The notes: a model not told the origin generated them from the letters alone. Numbered from the stretch's first letter, positions 16,337-25,123 are shown. The stretch: DNA of 64,000 bases from Hirschia sp964342355 (GCA_964342355.1 CAYFFG010000012.1:31675-95674); one strand, 5' to 3'. A program made the numbers and translations.

Positions 16337-16442
16337 ATAACATTCATTTCATAACGGCGTGCGGTTTGCATCTCGTTTTTGGAATCATTCTTACCTATGT
16401 TGTTAGTCAACATTCAATCTGAACCGCTGAAAGGCTTGTCGC

Positions 16443-18356
16443 ATGAATATGCGCAATCTGGCGCTGCTAGGCGTCGTATTGATTCTTCTTATTGCTCTGA
16501 TTTCCATCATGCAGGGCGAACGTTCCGGTGCGGGCGTTCAGGAAATTTCCTACACCGAATTCCTGAAACAGGCTGAATCCGGCGAAATTCGCACAGCGGA
16601 ATTTAAGTCCGACAAGATCAGCGGGAAAACACAAGACGGCAACACATACGTTACCTTTGTTCCCGGTCTGGAAATGAACATTGGTGAAAAACTGGCTAGC
16701 CAATACGGCGTCGACGTGTCCGCTGAACAAGTCAGCCGCGGCGGCGGCCTTATGGGCGCGTTGCTCGGATACTTGCCGCTAATCGTTATTATCGCGCTGT
16801 GGTTCCTGGTCTGGCGTCAGATGCAGGGCGGCGGCGGTCGCGCCATGTCATTTGGCAAATCCAAAGCGCGCTTGCTGACTGAGCGTCAGGGCCGTGTGAC
16901 ATTTGATGATGTTGCGGGCGTGGACGAAGCCAAAGAAGAACTTCAGGAAATTGTTGAATTCCTGAAAGACCCGGCAAAATTCCAGCGCCTCGGCGGTAAA
17001 ATTCCAAAGGGCGCACTGCTTGTTGGCCCTCCAGGTACTGGTAAAACACTGATTGCGCGCGCCGTTGCTGGCGAAGCAAATGTGCCATTCTTCACCATTT
17101 CCGGTTCTGATTTCGTGGAAATGTTCGTCGGTGTGGGTGCGTCCCGCGTGCGCGACATGTTCGAGCAAGCTAAAAAGAATGCGCCGTGTATCATCTTTAT
17201 TGACGAGATCGACGCAGTGGGTCGCTCACGTGGCGCAGGTCTTGGCGGCGGTAACGACGAACGCGAACAGACTTTGAACCAGCTTCTTGTGGAGATGGAC
17301 GGGTTTGAAGCGAATGAAGGCATCATCCTGATCGCAGCCACCAACCGTCCGGACGTTCTGGACCCTGCGCTCTTGCGTCCCGGCCGTTTCGACCGTCAGG
17401 TCATGGTGGGCAACCCGGACATTATTGGCCGTGAAAAAATCCTCAAAGTGCACATGCGCAACGTGCCGGTCGCAAAAGACGTTGACCCGAAGGTGGTTGC
17501 GCGCGGCACGCCGGGCTTTTCAGGCGCTGACCTTGCCAACCTGGTCAACGAAGCCGCTCTGTTGGCTGCGCGTCGTGGCAAGCGTGTGGTGGCGATGCGA
17601 GAGTTTGAAGACGCCAAAGACAAGGTCATGATGGGACCAGAGCGTCGCTCTATGGTTATGTCCGAAAAGGAAAAAACACTGACAGCTTATCACGAGAGCG
17701 GACATGCTATCGTGGCGCTGAACGTGCCTGCGGCAGACCCTGTGCACAAAGCAACCATTATCCCACGCGGCCGTGCGCTTGGTATGGTCATGCAGTTGCC
17801 TGAAGACGACAAACTGTCCATGTCCAAGATCGAAATGATCTCACGCCTGGCGATCATGATGGGTGGTCGGGTCGCTGAAGAACTCAAGTTCGGCGAAGAT
17901 CACGTGACAGCGGGCGCTGCGTCCGACATTCAGCAAGCCACACGTCTAGCGCGCGCGATGGTGACTCGCTGGGGGCTATCTGACGCAATCGGTCCAGTGG
18001 ACTATGCAGAAGACCAGGGTGAAGTCTTCCTTGGTCAGCAATTGGTCCGCTCTTCTCACGTCTCTGAAGAGACGTCCAAAAAGATCGAGGAAGAGGTGCG
18101 TAAGCTTGTTCAGGGCGGCATGGATTCAGCTCGCAAAATCCTGACTGAAAAACGCGAGGACTGGGTCGCTCTTTCTGAAGGCCTTTTAGAGTACGAAACG
18201 TTGTCAGGTCAGGAAATCAAGGACCTGCTAAACGGCAAGCCTCCTGAACGCCCAGATGATTTTGACCCGGGCCCGACATCAGCTGTGCCGGTTATTAAAT
18301 CCAAGAAGAAACCTGGCGGCGAATTTGGTGGTGACCCAGAACCTTCTGAGGTTTAA
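16443..18356 (+). CDS. ftsH: ATP-dependent zinc metalloprotease FtsH
   Basis: Membrane-anchored AAA+ protease of 637 residues that degrades misassembled membrane proteins and regulators such as sigma-32. Two N-terminal membrane segments (residues about 4-22 and 105-125) flank a periplasmic domain. The AAA module has Walker A GPPGTGKT at 195-202, Walker B FIDEIDAVG and the second region of homology ATNRPDVLDPALLRPGRFDR. The zinc site HESGH is at 417-421. A Pro-rich tail ends the protein. ATG 16443 is the natural start. Confidence 0.98.
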   Translation: MNMRNLALLGVVLILLIALISIMQGERSGAGVQEISYTEFLKQAESGEIRTAEFKSDKISGKTQDGNTYVTFVPGLEMNIGEKLASQYGVDVSAEQVSRGGGLMGALLGYLPLIVIIALWFLVWRQMQGGGGRAMSFGKSKARLLTERQGRVTFDDVAGVDEAKEELQEIVEFLKDPAKFQRLGGKIPKGALLVGPPGTGKTLIARAVAGEANVPFFTISGSDFVEMFVGVGASRVRDMFEQAKKNAPCIIFIDEIDAVGRSRGAGLGGGNDEREQTLNQLLVEMDGFEANEGIILIAATNRPDVLDPALLRPGRFDRQVMVGNPDIIGREKILKVHMRNVPVAKDVDPKVVARGTPGFSGADLANLVNEAALLAARRGKRVVAMREFEDAKDKVMMGPERRSMVMSEKEKTLTAYHESGHAIVALNVPAADPVHKATIIPRGRALGMVMQLPEDDKLSMSKIEMISRLAIMMGGRVAEELKFGEDHVTAGAASDIQQATRLARAMVTRWGLSDAIGPVDYAEDQGEVFLGQQLVRSSHVSEETSKKIEEEVRKLVQGGMDSARKILTEKREDWVALSEGLLEYETLSGQEIKDLLNGKPPERPDDFDPGPTSAVPVIKSKKKPGGEFGGDPEPSEV

Positions 18357-18381
18357 ACCGCGCTCCTAGCTAGAATGAAAT

Positions 18382-18413
18382 AGCGCGCTGGCATTCCGCT
18401 GGCGCGCTTTTTT
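18382..18413 (+). terminator. intrinsic terminator after ftsH
   Basis: AGCGCGC (18382-18388) pairs with GCGCGCT (18402-18408), followed by six T. The central part of the stem is imperfect. Confidence 0.85.
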
Positions 18414-18504
18414 GTGAGATAACATTCGCACGCCTCCCCATCGACAAAGCCGCCAAACATCGCCAATACCCTCCTCTCTCGCAGTCTTGTTAGGAGAATA
18501 TGTG

Positions 18505-19317
18505 ATGAGCCTACCTGCTCAGATCATGGGGATCGTCAATGTCACGCCAGATTCTTTTTCTGATGGCGGACGCTATGATTCAGCAGATCTGGCGATTGAA
18601 CACGGCCTGAAACTCGTTTCAGACGGCGCAGACTGGCTCGACATTGGCGGAGAATCGACACGGCCCGGCGCTATTCCCGTAAGTGCTGACGAAGAAATCG
18701 CGCGGGTGTTGCCTGTCATTAAAGGTCTGCGCGCGAATACCGACGTCTTGATCTCCATTGACACAATGAAACCGGAAGTCGCCATCGCAGCCATTCAGGC
18801 TGGCGCAGATATGTGGAACGATGTCACTGGCGGCACGTTTGCAGAAGACTCCTTTGAAGTCGCTGGACAGTTAGGCTGTAAACTGTGCTTGATGCATATG
18901 CAGGGCAAACCACGCACCATGCAGCAGGCGCCCGTTTATAATGATGTTGTTTTAGAGGTTAAAACCGAGCTTGGCAGGCGCGCTCAACTCGCCATCGAGG
19001 AAGGTGTGAAACCATCTAACATCTGGATCGACCCAGGCATTGGATTTGGCAAACGCCTGGAGCACAATCTGGCGCTCATACGTGACCTCAACCAGTTCAG
19101 TCTAGGACAGGATTTCCCAATCCTGTTTGGCGCGTCACGCAAGAGCTTTATCCGGGAAATCGACCCGCGCGCGGAATTAGCGACAGACCGGCTGGGCGGA
19201 TCTATCGCCGCCGCAGTCGCCGCCGCCCAGCACGGCGCCAAAATTCTTCGGGTACACGATGTGCGTGAAACCCGCCAGGCGCTCTTGGTGGACACGGCAA
19301 TCAACGCGCCTGAATAG
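18505..19317 (+). CDS. folP: dihydropteroate synthase FolP
   Basis: Condenses p-aminobenzoate with hydroxymethyl-dihydropterin diphosphate in folate synthesis; the enzyme is the target of sulfonamides. The 270-residue TIM barrel shows MGIVNVTPDSFSDGGR, DIGGESTRPGA, SIDTMKPEVA, WNDVTGG, LMHMQGKPRTMQ and WIDPGIGFGK. The C-terminal GASRKSFI and LRVHDVRETRQA are also present. GGAG lies eight bases before ATG 18505; the TTG at 18487 in the same frame is less likely. ftsH and folP are neighbours in many Proteobacteria, but here a terminator separates them. Confidence 0.96.
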   Translation: MSLPAQIMGIVNVTPDSFSDGGRYDSADLAIEHGLKLVSDGADWLDIGGESTRPGAIPVSADEEIARVLPVIKGLRANTDVLISIDTMKPEVAIAAIQAGADMWNDVTGGTFAEDSFEVAGQLGCKLCLMHMQGKPRTMQQAPVYNDVVLEVKTELGRRAQLAIEEGVKPSNIWIDPGIGFGKRLEHNLALIRDLNQFSLGQDFPILFGASRKSFIREIDPRAELATDRLGGSIAAAVAAAQHGAKILRVHDVRETRQALLVDTAINAPE

Positions 19318-19319
19318 CG

Positions 19320-19997
19320 TTAGTCATCAAACCCAACAAAAACGGTTGCCTCCTCCACGGACTTGCGTTTGGACACAACCGCATTTGCAGGAAAACTATC
19401 GTCCGGATATCCCATTGCAGCACACATCATAATGACCTGATCATCAGGGATTCCAGCGTATTCGCGTACGACAGGCGATTGCATGATGCCCTGAGAGTTG
19501 ATCACACAGCCCAGACCACGCGACCAGGCGGCGTTGACGATCCCATTCATCACCGCGCCGCAATCAAATGTTGTGATGTCATTGCCCTCAACGGCTTTAT
19601 CGAACGTCACCACAACAGAGACAGGCGCGTCGAACTGGCGGAACCCACGCAACACCCAGTCCATGCGCTTTTCCTTGTCATGACGCTCAATGCCCATGGC
19701 TTCAAACAATTGCACAGCAATTTCAATCTGACGCTCACGGTGAACACCCTGATATTTGTCCCCGCCCCTGAACTCTCTTGAATCCGGAACGCCCGCCACA
19801 TTGCGTTCGACATTGCCTTTGCGAATTTTATCCAGCGTCTCACCTGTGAGCACATAAAAATGCCAAGGCTGCGTATTCATGGACGATGGTGCGCGAATCG
19901 CCAATTCAAGTATCTCTTGGATCACCGCTTTGGGCACTGGCTTATCAAGATAACCGCGGATGCTGCGACGGGACTTGATGACCTCATCGTATTCCAT
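19320..19997 (-). CDS. nitroreductase family flavoprotein
   Basis: FMN-dependent, NAD(P)H-using oxidoreductase of 225 residues. SRRSIRGYLDKPVP and LAIRAPSSMNTQPWHFYVL are the N-terminal FMN-binding and dimer-interface elements. FDCGAVMNGIVNAAWSRGLG and MCAAMGYPDDSFPAN complete the family pattern. The physiological substrate cannot be deduced. It is transcribed away from the TIR gene and converges on folP with a two-base gap. Confidence 0.9.
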   Translation of the reverse strand: MEYDEVIKSRRSIRGYLDKPVPKAVIQEILELAIRAPSSMNTQPWHFYVLTGETLDKIRKGNVERNVAGVPDSREFRGGDKYQGVHRERQIEIAVQLFEAMGIERHDKEKRMDWVLRGFRQFDAPVSVVVTFDKAVEGNDITTFDCGAVMNGIVNAAWSRGLGCVINSQGIMQSPVVREYAGIPDDQVIMMCAAMGYPDDSFPANAVVSKRKSVEEATVFVGFDD

Positions 19998-20145
19998 ACC
20001 GTTTCTCCCCTTATGTGTTTTTCTGTTTATTTATGTAAATTGCGCCCAGCTAAGACCAAACTGTCAAGGATAACATCTTCCCCTATTAGCAAGTGTTTGG
20101 CATTGTCCCCGCGACTTGGGGGCTAGTCGGTTTAAGGGATACGAC

Positions 20146-21201
20146 GTGGCGGATATTTTTATTTCGTACAAAAAAGAAGATGCAGGCCGCGTCGTCCGCA
20201 TCGTCGAAGGCTTGCGCACGGAAGGTTTCACTGTCTGGTGGGACCATGGCATCGCGCCCGGTTCCCAATGGGATCAGACGATCCAAAGGGAGCTGAATGA
20301 AGCCAAGCTGGTCATCGCAGTGTGGTCTGAGCTGTCGGTCAACGCTCCCTGGGTGAAGGAAGAAGCCAGCGTCGGGAAATCCAAAGGCGTTTTATTGCCC
20401 GTCCGTATTGATGACATTGAACCGCCACTCGGTTTTGGCCTCATCCAGACGGCCAATCTTTTTGACTGGGACGGTGATGTTGATGATCCTCATTGGGATC
20501 ACTTTATAGCAGCCGTTCGCGCCATCATGTCTGGCAAACCAGTTGAAGGACTAGAAAAGCCAGTTCGTAAAAAGAACTCCATTTCTAAAGTGCTTCCAGT
20601 TCTGTTTGGCATGCTGCTGATCGCCGGCGCAGGCTGGTTCGTTTCCACACAAACCAATTTGATATCCAGACTGGATGATCAACCCGGCATAGCATCCTCT
20701 AGCAATACCGCAGTCACACCGGCGACAGCCAATCAACCTTCGGATGCTGAACGAGCCATGTTTGAAAAGGCGCAGTCTTCAGCACTAAAGGCTGATTATC
20801 TCGACTATTTGCGTGCTTACAATCAGGGCTATTACGCAGACAAAATTCGCAATGAAGTCCTGCCATTCTGTTCATTTCAACAAAAGGACAAATGGGTGCC
20901 GCAATCGGTGCAGCAGACTTTGCGCGGCGTTTCCAGCGGCACGGAAGTCGGCAATGAAGATAAAGTTTTCGAGACGGAGGTGGCGGCCTGTGAAGCAGCA
21001 AAAGCGGATGTTTCGAAACGCGCGGAGCAAACCTGCCGCCTGATCGTCAACAATTCCAGCGGCCGCAATCCAAATATGCAATTGGAATGGAACCCGTGTG
21101 ATTGTAAATTTGTTGTCGACTCATGGATCTGCAGCGTCGATCCGGTCTATTCCTGTGCTTGGGAATTGAAGAGTTTTGAGAACATCGAGATCTGTACTTG
21201 A
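20146..21201 (+). CDS. membrane-anchored TIR domain protein
   Basis: A 351-residue protein with an N-terminal TIR domain (residues about 2-125): ADIFISYKKEDAGRV, GFTVWWDHGIAPGSQWDQTI, AKLVIAVWSELSVNAPWVKE and a VLLPVRIDD strand. The glutamate in WVKEEA is the candidate catalytic residue of NAD-cleaving TIR domains. A membrane segment follows at about 148-168, then a low-complexity linker and a cysteine-rich C-terminal domain (CxC at CDCKF) that would lie in the periplasm. GTG 20146 with AAGGGA seven bases upstream gives the natural start; TTG 20116 only adds unrelated residues. It overlaps thiD by four bases. No defence partner gene is adjacent, so signalling and defence roles are both open. 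Confidence 0.82.
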   Translation: MADIFISYKKEDAGRVVRIVEGLRTEGFTVWWDHGIAPGSQWDQTIQRELNEAKLVIAVWSELSVNAPWVKEEASVGKSKGVLLPVRIDDIEPPLGFGLIQTANLFDWDGDVDDPHWDHFIAAVRAIMSGKPVEGLEKPVRKKNSISKVLPVLFGMLLIAGAGWFVSTQTNLISRLDDQPGIASSSNTAVTPATANQPSDAERAMFEKAQSSALKADYLDYLRAYNQGYYADKIRNEVLPFCSFQQKDKWVPQSVQQTLRGVSSGTEVGNEDKVFETEVAACEAAKADVSKRAEQTCRLIVNNSSGRNPNMQLEWNPCDCKFVVDSWICSVDPVYSCAWELKSFENIEICT

Positions 21202-22061
21202 GCAAACCTGACAAAGACAAAAAACACCTAGGCCGGGTCCTTATTGTCGCTGGATCAGATTCTGGCGGCGGAGCCGGCGTTCAGGCCGACATCAAAACTG
21301 TCACCATGCTTGGCGGATATGCCGCCACAGCCATTACAGCGCTGACAGTTCAAAACACACAGGGCGTTTCCGGCGTCATACCCGCACCACCACAGGGAGT
21401 CGCTGCCCAAATGCGCGCGGTTTTATCTGACATTGGCGCGGACACAATCAAAACCGGCATGCTTGGCGACAAAGTGCTGATCGAAACGGTTGCAAAAACC
21501 ATTCATGACACTGCCCCTAACACGCCCCGTATAATCGACCCCGTCATGGTTGCCACATCGGGTGACATGCTTATTCCACGCGCCGCCGCAGATAGCATTT
21601 TGTCCCTTCTTGTGCCCGGATCAATCGTGACACCGAACGCTCATGAAGCTGAAGTCCTGACAGGCAAAGACGTCCAGTCACTGGACGGTCAACGCCGAGC
21701 TGCTGAGAAACTGCTGGAAAAAGGCGCCGCCGCAGCCATCATAAAAGGCGGCCATGTTGAAGGTGATGCGATCGTTGATCTTGTCGCCACGCCAGCAAAA
21801 GAGATGTTCTTTGAACAGGAGCGCATCCAGTCGACATCCACCCACGGGACTGGCTGCACCTTAGCCTCCGCCCTCGCCTGTTCGCTAGCCCAAGGCCTGG
21901 ATCTGGAAAAAGCTTTCAAACGGGCGCAAGCGTATGTGGCGAAAGCGATCCGTCATGCGCCCGGATTTGGGAACGGGAACGGTCCGCTTGATCATGCCTG
22001 GCCGGTCCGGTTTCCAGACAAAGCCGCGCGCCTGTTAGCGCCTCTTGCTAAGGACGAATAA
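21198..22061 (+). CDS. thiD: hydroxymethylpyrimidine/phosphomethylpyrimidine kinase ThiD
   Basis: Phosphorylates HMP and HMP-phosphate to give the pyrimidine diphosphate used in thiamine synthesis and salvage. The 287-residue ribokinase-fold protein shows AGSDSGGGAGVQADIKT near the N terminus, ALTVQNTQGV, DPVMVATSG, TPNAHEAEVLTG, IKGGH and the anion-hole motif STHGTGCTLASALA. The start is TTG 21198, overlapping the stop of the TIR gene. The C-terminal end overlaps the convergent DMT transporter gene by 14 bases. Confidence 0.93.
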   Translation: MSKPDKDKKHLGRVLIVAGSDSGGGAGVQADIKTVTMLGGYAATAITALTVQNTQGVSGVIPAPPQGVAAQMRAVLSDIGADTIKTGMLGDKVLIETVAKTIHDTAPNTPRIIDPVMVATSGDMLIPRAAADSILSLLVPGSIVTPNAHEAEVLTGKDVQSLDGQRRAAEKLLEKGAAAAIIKGGHVEGDAIVDLVATPAKEMFFEQERIQSTSTHGTGCTLASALACSLAQGLDLEKAFKRAQAYVAKAIRHAPGFGNGNGPLDHAWPVRFPDKAARLLAPLAKDE

Positions 22062-22509
22062 TCAACCACACTCCAGCGACAAGCGCACCGACACCAGCTA
22101 GTTTTGACAAGGTAATCTGACGCACTTCCTGCCCAAACGCGCCAATATGGTCGAACGCGACAGACGCCAGCATTTGTCCGGCAATCACAGCAGCCAACCA
22201 GGCTGTTGAGCCAACACGCGGCACGCCGAAAGCAGTGGACGACACCATATAAAAACCCGCAACACCGCCCAAGAAAGCCCACCATGGCGCTGCCGAGAGT
22301 TTCTCAAATGACGGCAGTCCATGCCCCAGAATAAAACTGAGCGCCAACAGGATCAGCCAACCGCCTGTAAATGAAATGAGCGCAGCCTGAATTGGGCTCT
22401 CCAGCACCTGATTGAGCCGGCCATTCACCATTCCCTGCGCAGACACCAGGACGCCTGCGAGCACTGCAAGCGCAATGATCAGGACATGTGGAATATGAGT
22501 CGCCGGCAT
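22048..22509 (-). CDS. DMT family transporter (YdcZ/DUF606)
   Basis: Small membrane protein of 153 residues with five hydrophobic segments: VLIIALAVLAGVLVSAQG at the N terminus, then AALISFTGGWLILLALSF, WWAFLGGVAGFYMV, STAWLAAVIAGQMLASVAFD and LAGVGALVAGVWLII. This matches the YdcZ/DUF606 half-size branch of the drug/metabolite transporters. AGGAG sits seven bases before ATG 22509; the upstream TTG would place this ribosome binding site inside the gene. Substrate unknown. Confidence 0.85.
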   Translation of the reverse strand: MPATHIPHVLIIALAVLAGVLVSAQGMVNGRLNQVLESPIQAALISFTGGWLILLALSFILGHGLPSFEKLSAAPWWAFLGGVAGFYMVSSTAFGVPRVGSTAWLAAVIAGQMLASVAFDHIGAFGQEVRQITLSKLAGVGALVAGVWLIIRP

Positions 22510-22618
22510 TATGCTTCTCCTGAATAAACGCAATCAGGCGCCGGTTTGGATGGCAGCACTTGCTCACGGAGTAATCTTTGTTCAAGCAATGCGCGAGTTC
22601 TTTTAAAGGTTCAAGCAC

Positions 22619-23437
22619 ATGACCAGACGCATCCCACTTTATCAAATTGACGCCTTTGCAAACGCGCCTCTAAAAGGAAATCCAGCAGCTGTGATGCCCG
22701 TGGACGCTTTCCTTCCCGATGACGTCATGCAGGCAATCGCTGCTGAGAACAATCTCGCTGAAACAGCGTTCATTGTGCAAACCTCTGAGAATTCATGGGA
22801 TCTGCGTTGGTTCACGCCGGAAATTGAGGTGCCATTATGCGGACATGCAACCCTTGCATCCGCCCACGCCCTCTTTGAGCACATCGGCTTTAGTGGCGAT
22901 GTTATCCATTTTGACACCAAATCCGGTCGACTGAGCGTCAGCCGTCTTGAAGATGGCCAGCTAGAGATGGACTTTCCATCCTCACCGCCACAGCCAGTCG
23001 ACATGCCTCAGGGACTTGTTGAAGCGTTAGACGCCACTCCGCTTGAAGTCTGGGCGTCAGGTTTTATCCTCGCGGTGTTTGAGAACGCAGATCAGATCCG
23101 AGCCCTCTCCCCAGATATTCCCGCGCTCAAAAATGTCAGCTCCGGCCTGCCCGGCGACAGAGGCAATGTCATTTGCGCTGCAACAGGTGACAATGGATAT
23201 GACGTGGTGTCGCGTGTGTTCGCTCCTGGTTCCGGCATACCAGAAGACCCTGCCACTGGCTCAGCCCATTGCATCATCGCCCCACTGTTTGCAAACAAAC
23301 TGGGGCGAAACAAACTGAAATGTTTTCAGGCTTATCCGGGGCGTGGCGGCGACATTGAAACGGAAGTTGTCGGTGACCGCGTCAAGCTGCGCGGCAACGC
23401 TGTGACCATTATGGAAGGCGTGTTCTTCCAAGCCTAA
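22619..23437 (+). CDS. PhzF family phenazine biosynthesis-like protein
   Basis: A 272-residue diaminopimelate-epimerase-fold protein. QIDAFANAPLKGNPAAV and AAENNLAETAFIV carry the PhzF pattern with catalytic Glu48. RWFTPEIEVPLCGHATLASA and the C-terminal EDPATGSAHC are also diagnostic. No other phenazine genes are present, so it is one of the many PhzF homologues of unknown substrate. AAAGG precedes the ATG. Confidence 0.9.
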   Translation: MTRRIPLYQIDAFANAPLKGNPAAVMPVDAFLPDDVMQAIAAENNLAETAFIVQTSENSWDLRWFTPEIEVPLCGHATLASAHALFEHIGFSGDVIHFDTKSGRLSVSRLEDGQLEMDFPSSPPQPVDMPQGLVEALDATPLEVWASGFILAVFENADQIRALSPDIPALKNVSSGLPGDRGNVICAATGDNGYDVVSRVFAPGSGIPEDPATGSAHCIIAPLFANKLGRNKLKCFQAYPGRGGDIETEVVGDRVKLRGNAVTIMEGVFFQA

Positions 23438-23504
23438 GCGCATCAAGTCCGCATTAGTAATTCGGTCACAAAGATCACGATTTACCATGCGATGAAGTTT
23501 CCAT

Positions 23505-23595
23505 TTGACGTTGACCCGGTGTTGAGAGATACCCGCGTCGGGCCAGCTCTCCCCAACGAGAGTCAGCCTATCTGTAAGGATAGGAGACAAAACAG
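23505..23595 (+). promoter_or_regulatory. structured serC leader with alternative pairings and a ribosome-binding-site hairpin
   Basis: Two identical GAGAG segments (23524-23528 and 23558-23562) compete for one CTCTC (23547-23551). The upstream pairing can extend through GTTG (23521-23524) with CAAC (23554-23557) and encloses CCCG-CGT-CGGG (23532-23542). Further down, CCTATC (23567-23572) pairs with GATAGG (23579-23584), and the right arm is part of the TAGGAG ribosome binding site of serC. The position matches the known alphaproteobacterial serC RNA motif; whether it belongs to that Rfam family needs a covariance-model search. Confidence 0.6.
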
Positions 23596-24759
23596 ATGAC
23601 GACTGTCGCTAAACCGGACGTGCGCCCTGCATGCCCGCACTTTTCATCGGGTCCGACTGCAAAGCGCCCGGGATTTTCGCTCCAAGCATTGGAAACTGCT
23701 GAACTTGGCCGCTCGCACCGCGCGAAAGGGCCAAAAGCCAAGCTTGCTGAAGCAATTGAACGCACCAAACAAATTCTGAACCTGCCTGAAGGTTACCGCG
23801 TTGGCATCGTGCCCGCCTCAGACACAGGCGCAGTTGAGATGTGCATGTGGTCCATGCTCGGCGCCAAGCCAGTGGACGTATTCGCATGGGAAAGCTTCGG
23901 TAGTGACTGGGTAACCGACGCCACGAAACAGCTGAAGTTGGAAAACTGTGAAACTTACACAGCTGACTATGGCCAGCTGCCGGACTTCACAAAAGCACGC
24001 GACGATGCTGACATCATCTTCACATGGAACGGTACGACTTCCGGCGTGCGCACACCAAACGCTGACTGGATCAAGCCAAACGCTGACCGTGTGGTAATCT
24101 GTGACGCAACATCAGCTGTGTTTGCACAAGACATCCCGTTTGAAAAACTCGATGTCGTCACTTTCTCCTGGCAGAAAGTACTCGGCGGCGAAGCTGCTCA
24201 CGGCATGCTGATCCTGTCGCCAAACGCAGTGAAACGCCTTGAGACATTCACGCCTGATCGCCCACTTCCAAAGCTTTTCCGCATGACCAAAAAAGGAAAG
24301 CTCAACGAAGGCATTTTCGAAGGCGCAACCATCAACACACCCTCCATGTTGTGTGTTGAAGACTACCTTCAGGCGCTGGACTGGGCTGAAAGCCTTGGCG
24401 GGGCTGCTGGTCTGAAAGCCCGTTCTGACGAGAGCCTTAAAATCCTTGAAGACTGGGTTGCTAAGACAGACTGGATTGGCTTCCTGTGTGAAGACGCGAC
24501 GACCCGCTCTAACACTGGTGTCTGCTTTAAAGTGACTGACCCGCGTGTCGCCTCACTTGAGCCTGACGCACAGGCAGCATTTGTGAAAAAGCTGGTCGGT
24601 CTCGTGGAGAAAGAAGGCGTCGCCTTTGATTTCAACGGCTACCGCGACGCACCTCCAGGTCTTCGCATCTGGGTTGGCGCAACGGTTGAGCCATCAGACG
24701 TGTCCAAGCTCCTGCCTTGGCTCGACTGGGCGCTCGCAGAAGCAGCTCAAGAGCTTTAA
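23596..24759 (+). CDS. serC: phosphoserine aminotransferase SerC
   Basis: PLP enzyme converting 3-phosphohydroxypyruvate to phosphoserine, the second step of serine synthesis. The 387-residue product is of the archaeal/alphaproteobacterial SerC type: HFSSGPTAKRPG, GIVPASDTGAVEMCMWSMLG, TWNGTTSGVRTPN, CDATSAVFAQ and the PLP-lysine motif FSWQKVLGGE with Lys194. It heads an operon with a MazG-like gene and serA and sits behind the structured leader. Confidence 0.97.
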   Translation: MTTVAKPDVRPACPHFSSGPTAKRPGFSLQALETAELGRSHRAKGPKAKLAEAIERTKQILNLPEGYRVGIVPASDTGAVEMCMWSMLGAKPVDVFAWESFGSDWVTDATKQLKLENCETYTADYGQLPDFTKARDDADIIFTWNGTTSGVRTPNADWIKPNADRVVICDATSAVFAQDIPFEKLDVVTFSWQKVLGGEAAHGMLILSPNAVKRLETFTPDRPLPKLFRMTKKGKLNEGIFEGATINTPSMLCVEDYLQALDWAESLGGAAGLKARSDESLKILEDWVAKTDWIGFLCEDATTRSNTGVCFKVTDPRVASLEPDAQAAFVKKLVGLVEKEGVAFDFNGYRDAPPGLRIWVGATVEPSDVSKLLPWLDWALAEAAQEL

Positions 24760-24783
24760 CAACACCAACTACAGGTGATCGCC

Positions 24784-25080
24784 ATGACGCGTGAAACCAG
24801 CAAAACCATTCTCAAATGGGGTGATGAAACCTTTGGCGAGGTGAGCAATCCCCTCGCCCTGATCAATCGCGCCCGCATGGAAATGGACGAGCTGGAAGAA
24901 GCGCTGACCGATAACGACAAAGAAGAAGCAGCGAAAGAGGCTGCTGACGTTGTCATCCTGCTCCACCGTCTAGTGGGCCTGATGGGCAAGGAATTGTCTG
25001 AAGAGGTCGACAAGAAAATGGCGATCAACCGTAACCGCACTTGGAAGACCGCCGGTGACGGAACCGGCGGACATATCTGA
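24784..25080 (+). CDS. MazG-like nucleotide pyrophosphohydrolase (dATP/dGTP pyrophosphohydrolase-like, DUF550)
   Basis: A 98-residue all-alpha protein. WGDETFGEVSNPLALINRA at the start, the metal-binding acidic pattern EMDELEEAL...EEAAKEAADVVILL, and the ending NRNRTWKTAGDGTGGHI resemble the DUF550 branch of MazG-type NTP pyrophosphohydrolases, which includes the phage MazZ dATP/dGTP enzymes. HisE (phosphoribosyl-ATP pyrophosphatase) is the alternative but fits less well. ATG 24784 follows AGG; GTG 24775 in the same frame is possible. It lies between serC and serA in the same direction with short gaps, so it is most likely cotranscribed. Why a nucleotide hydrolase should sit in the serine operon is not clear. 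Confidence 0.75.
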   Translation: MTRETSKTILKWGDETFGEVSNPLALINRARMEMDELEEALTDNDKEEAAKEAADVVILLHRLVGLMGKELSEEVDKKMAINRNRTWKTAGDGTGGHI

Positions 25081-25123
25081 CCCCAATTCTCGCGCTTAAA
25101 CAAAAAGCGCTCAGGAGATAAAC

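Noticed and set aside
20146..21201. Complete anti-phage system around the TIR gene
   Set aside because: Neighbours are thiD and a nitroreductase. No cyclase, nuclease, STING or argonaute-like gene is present.
22619..23437. Phenazine biosynthesis locus
   Set aside because: Only a lone PhzF homologue is present; no phzA/B/C/D/E/G genes lie nearby.
3981..25080. Possible Z-genome (2-aminoadenine) pathway from purA plus a MazZ-like gene
   Set aside because: PurA keeps the catalytic Asp13 of GDEGKGK, which PurZ enzymes replace. The two genes are 20 kb apart, and there is no DpoZ-type polymerase or phage context.
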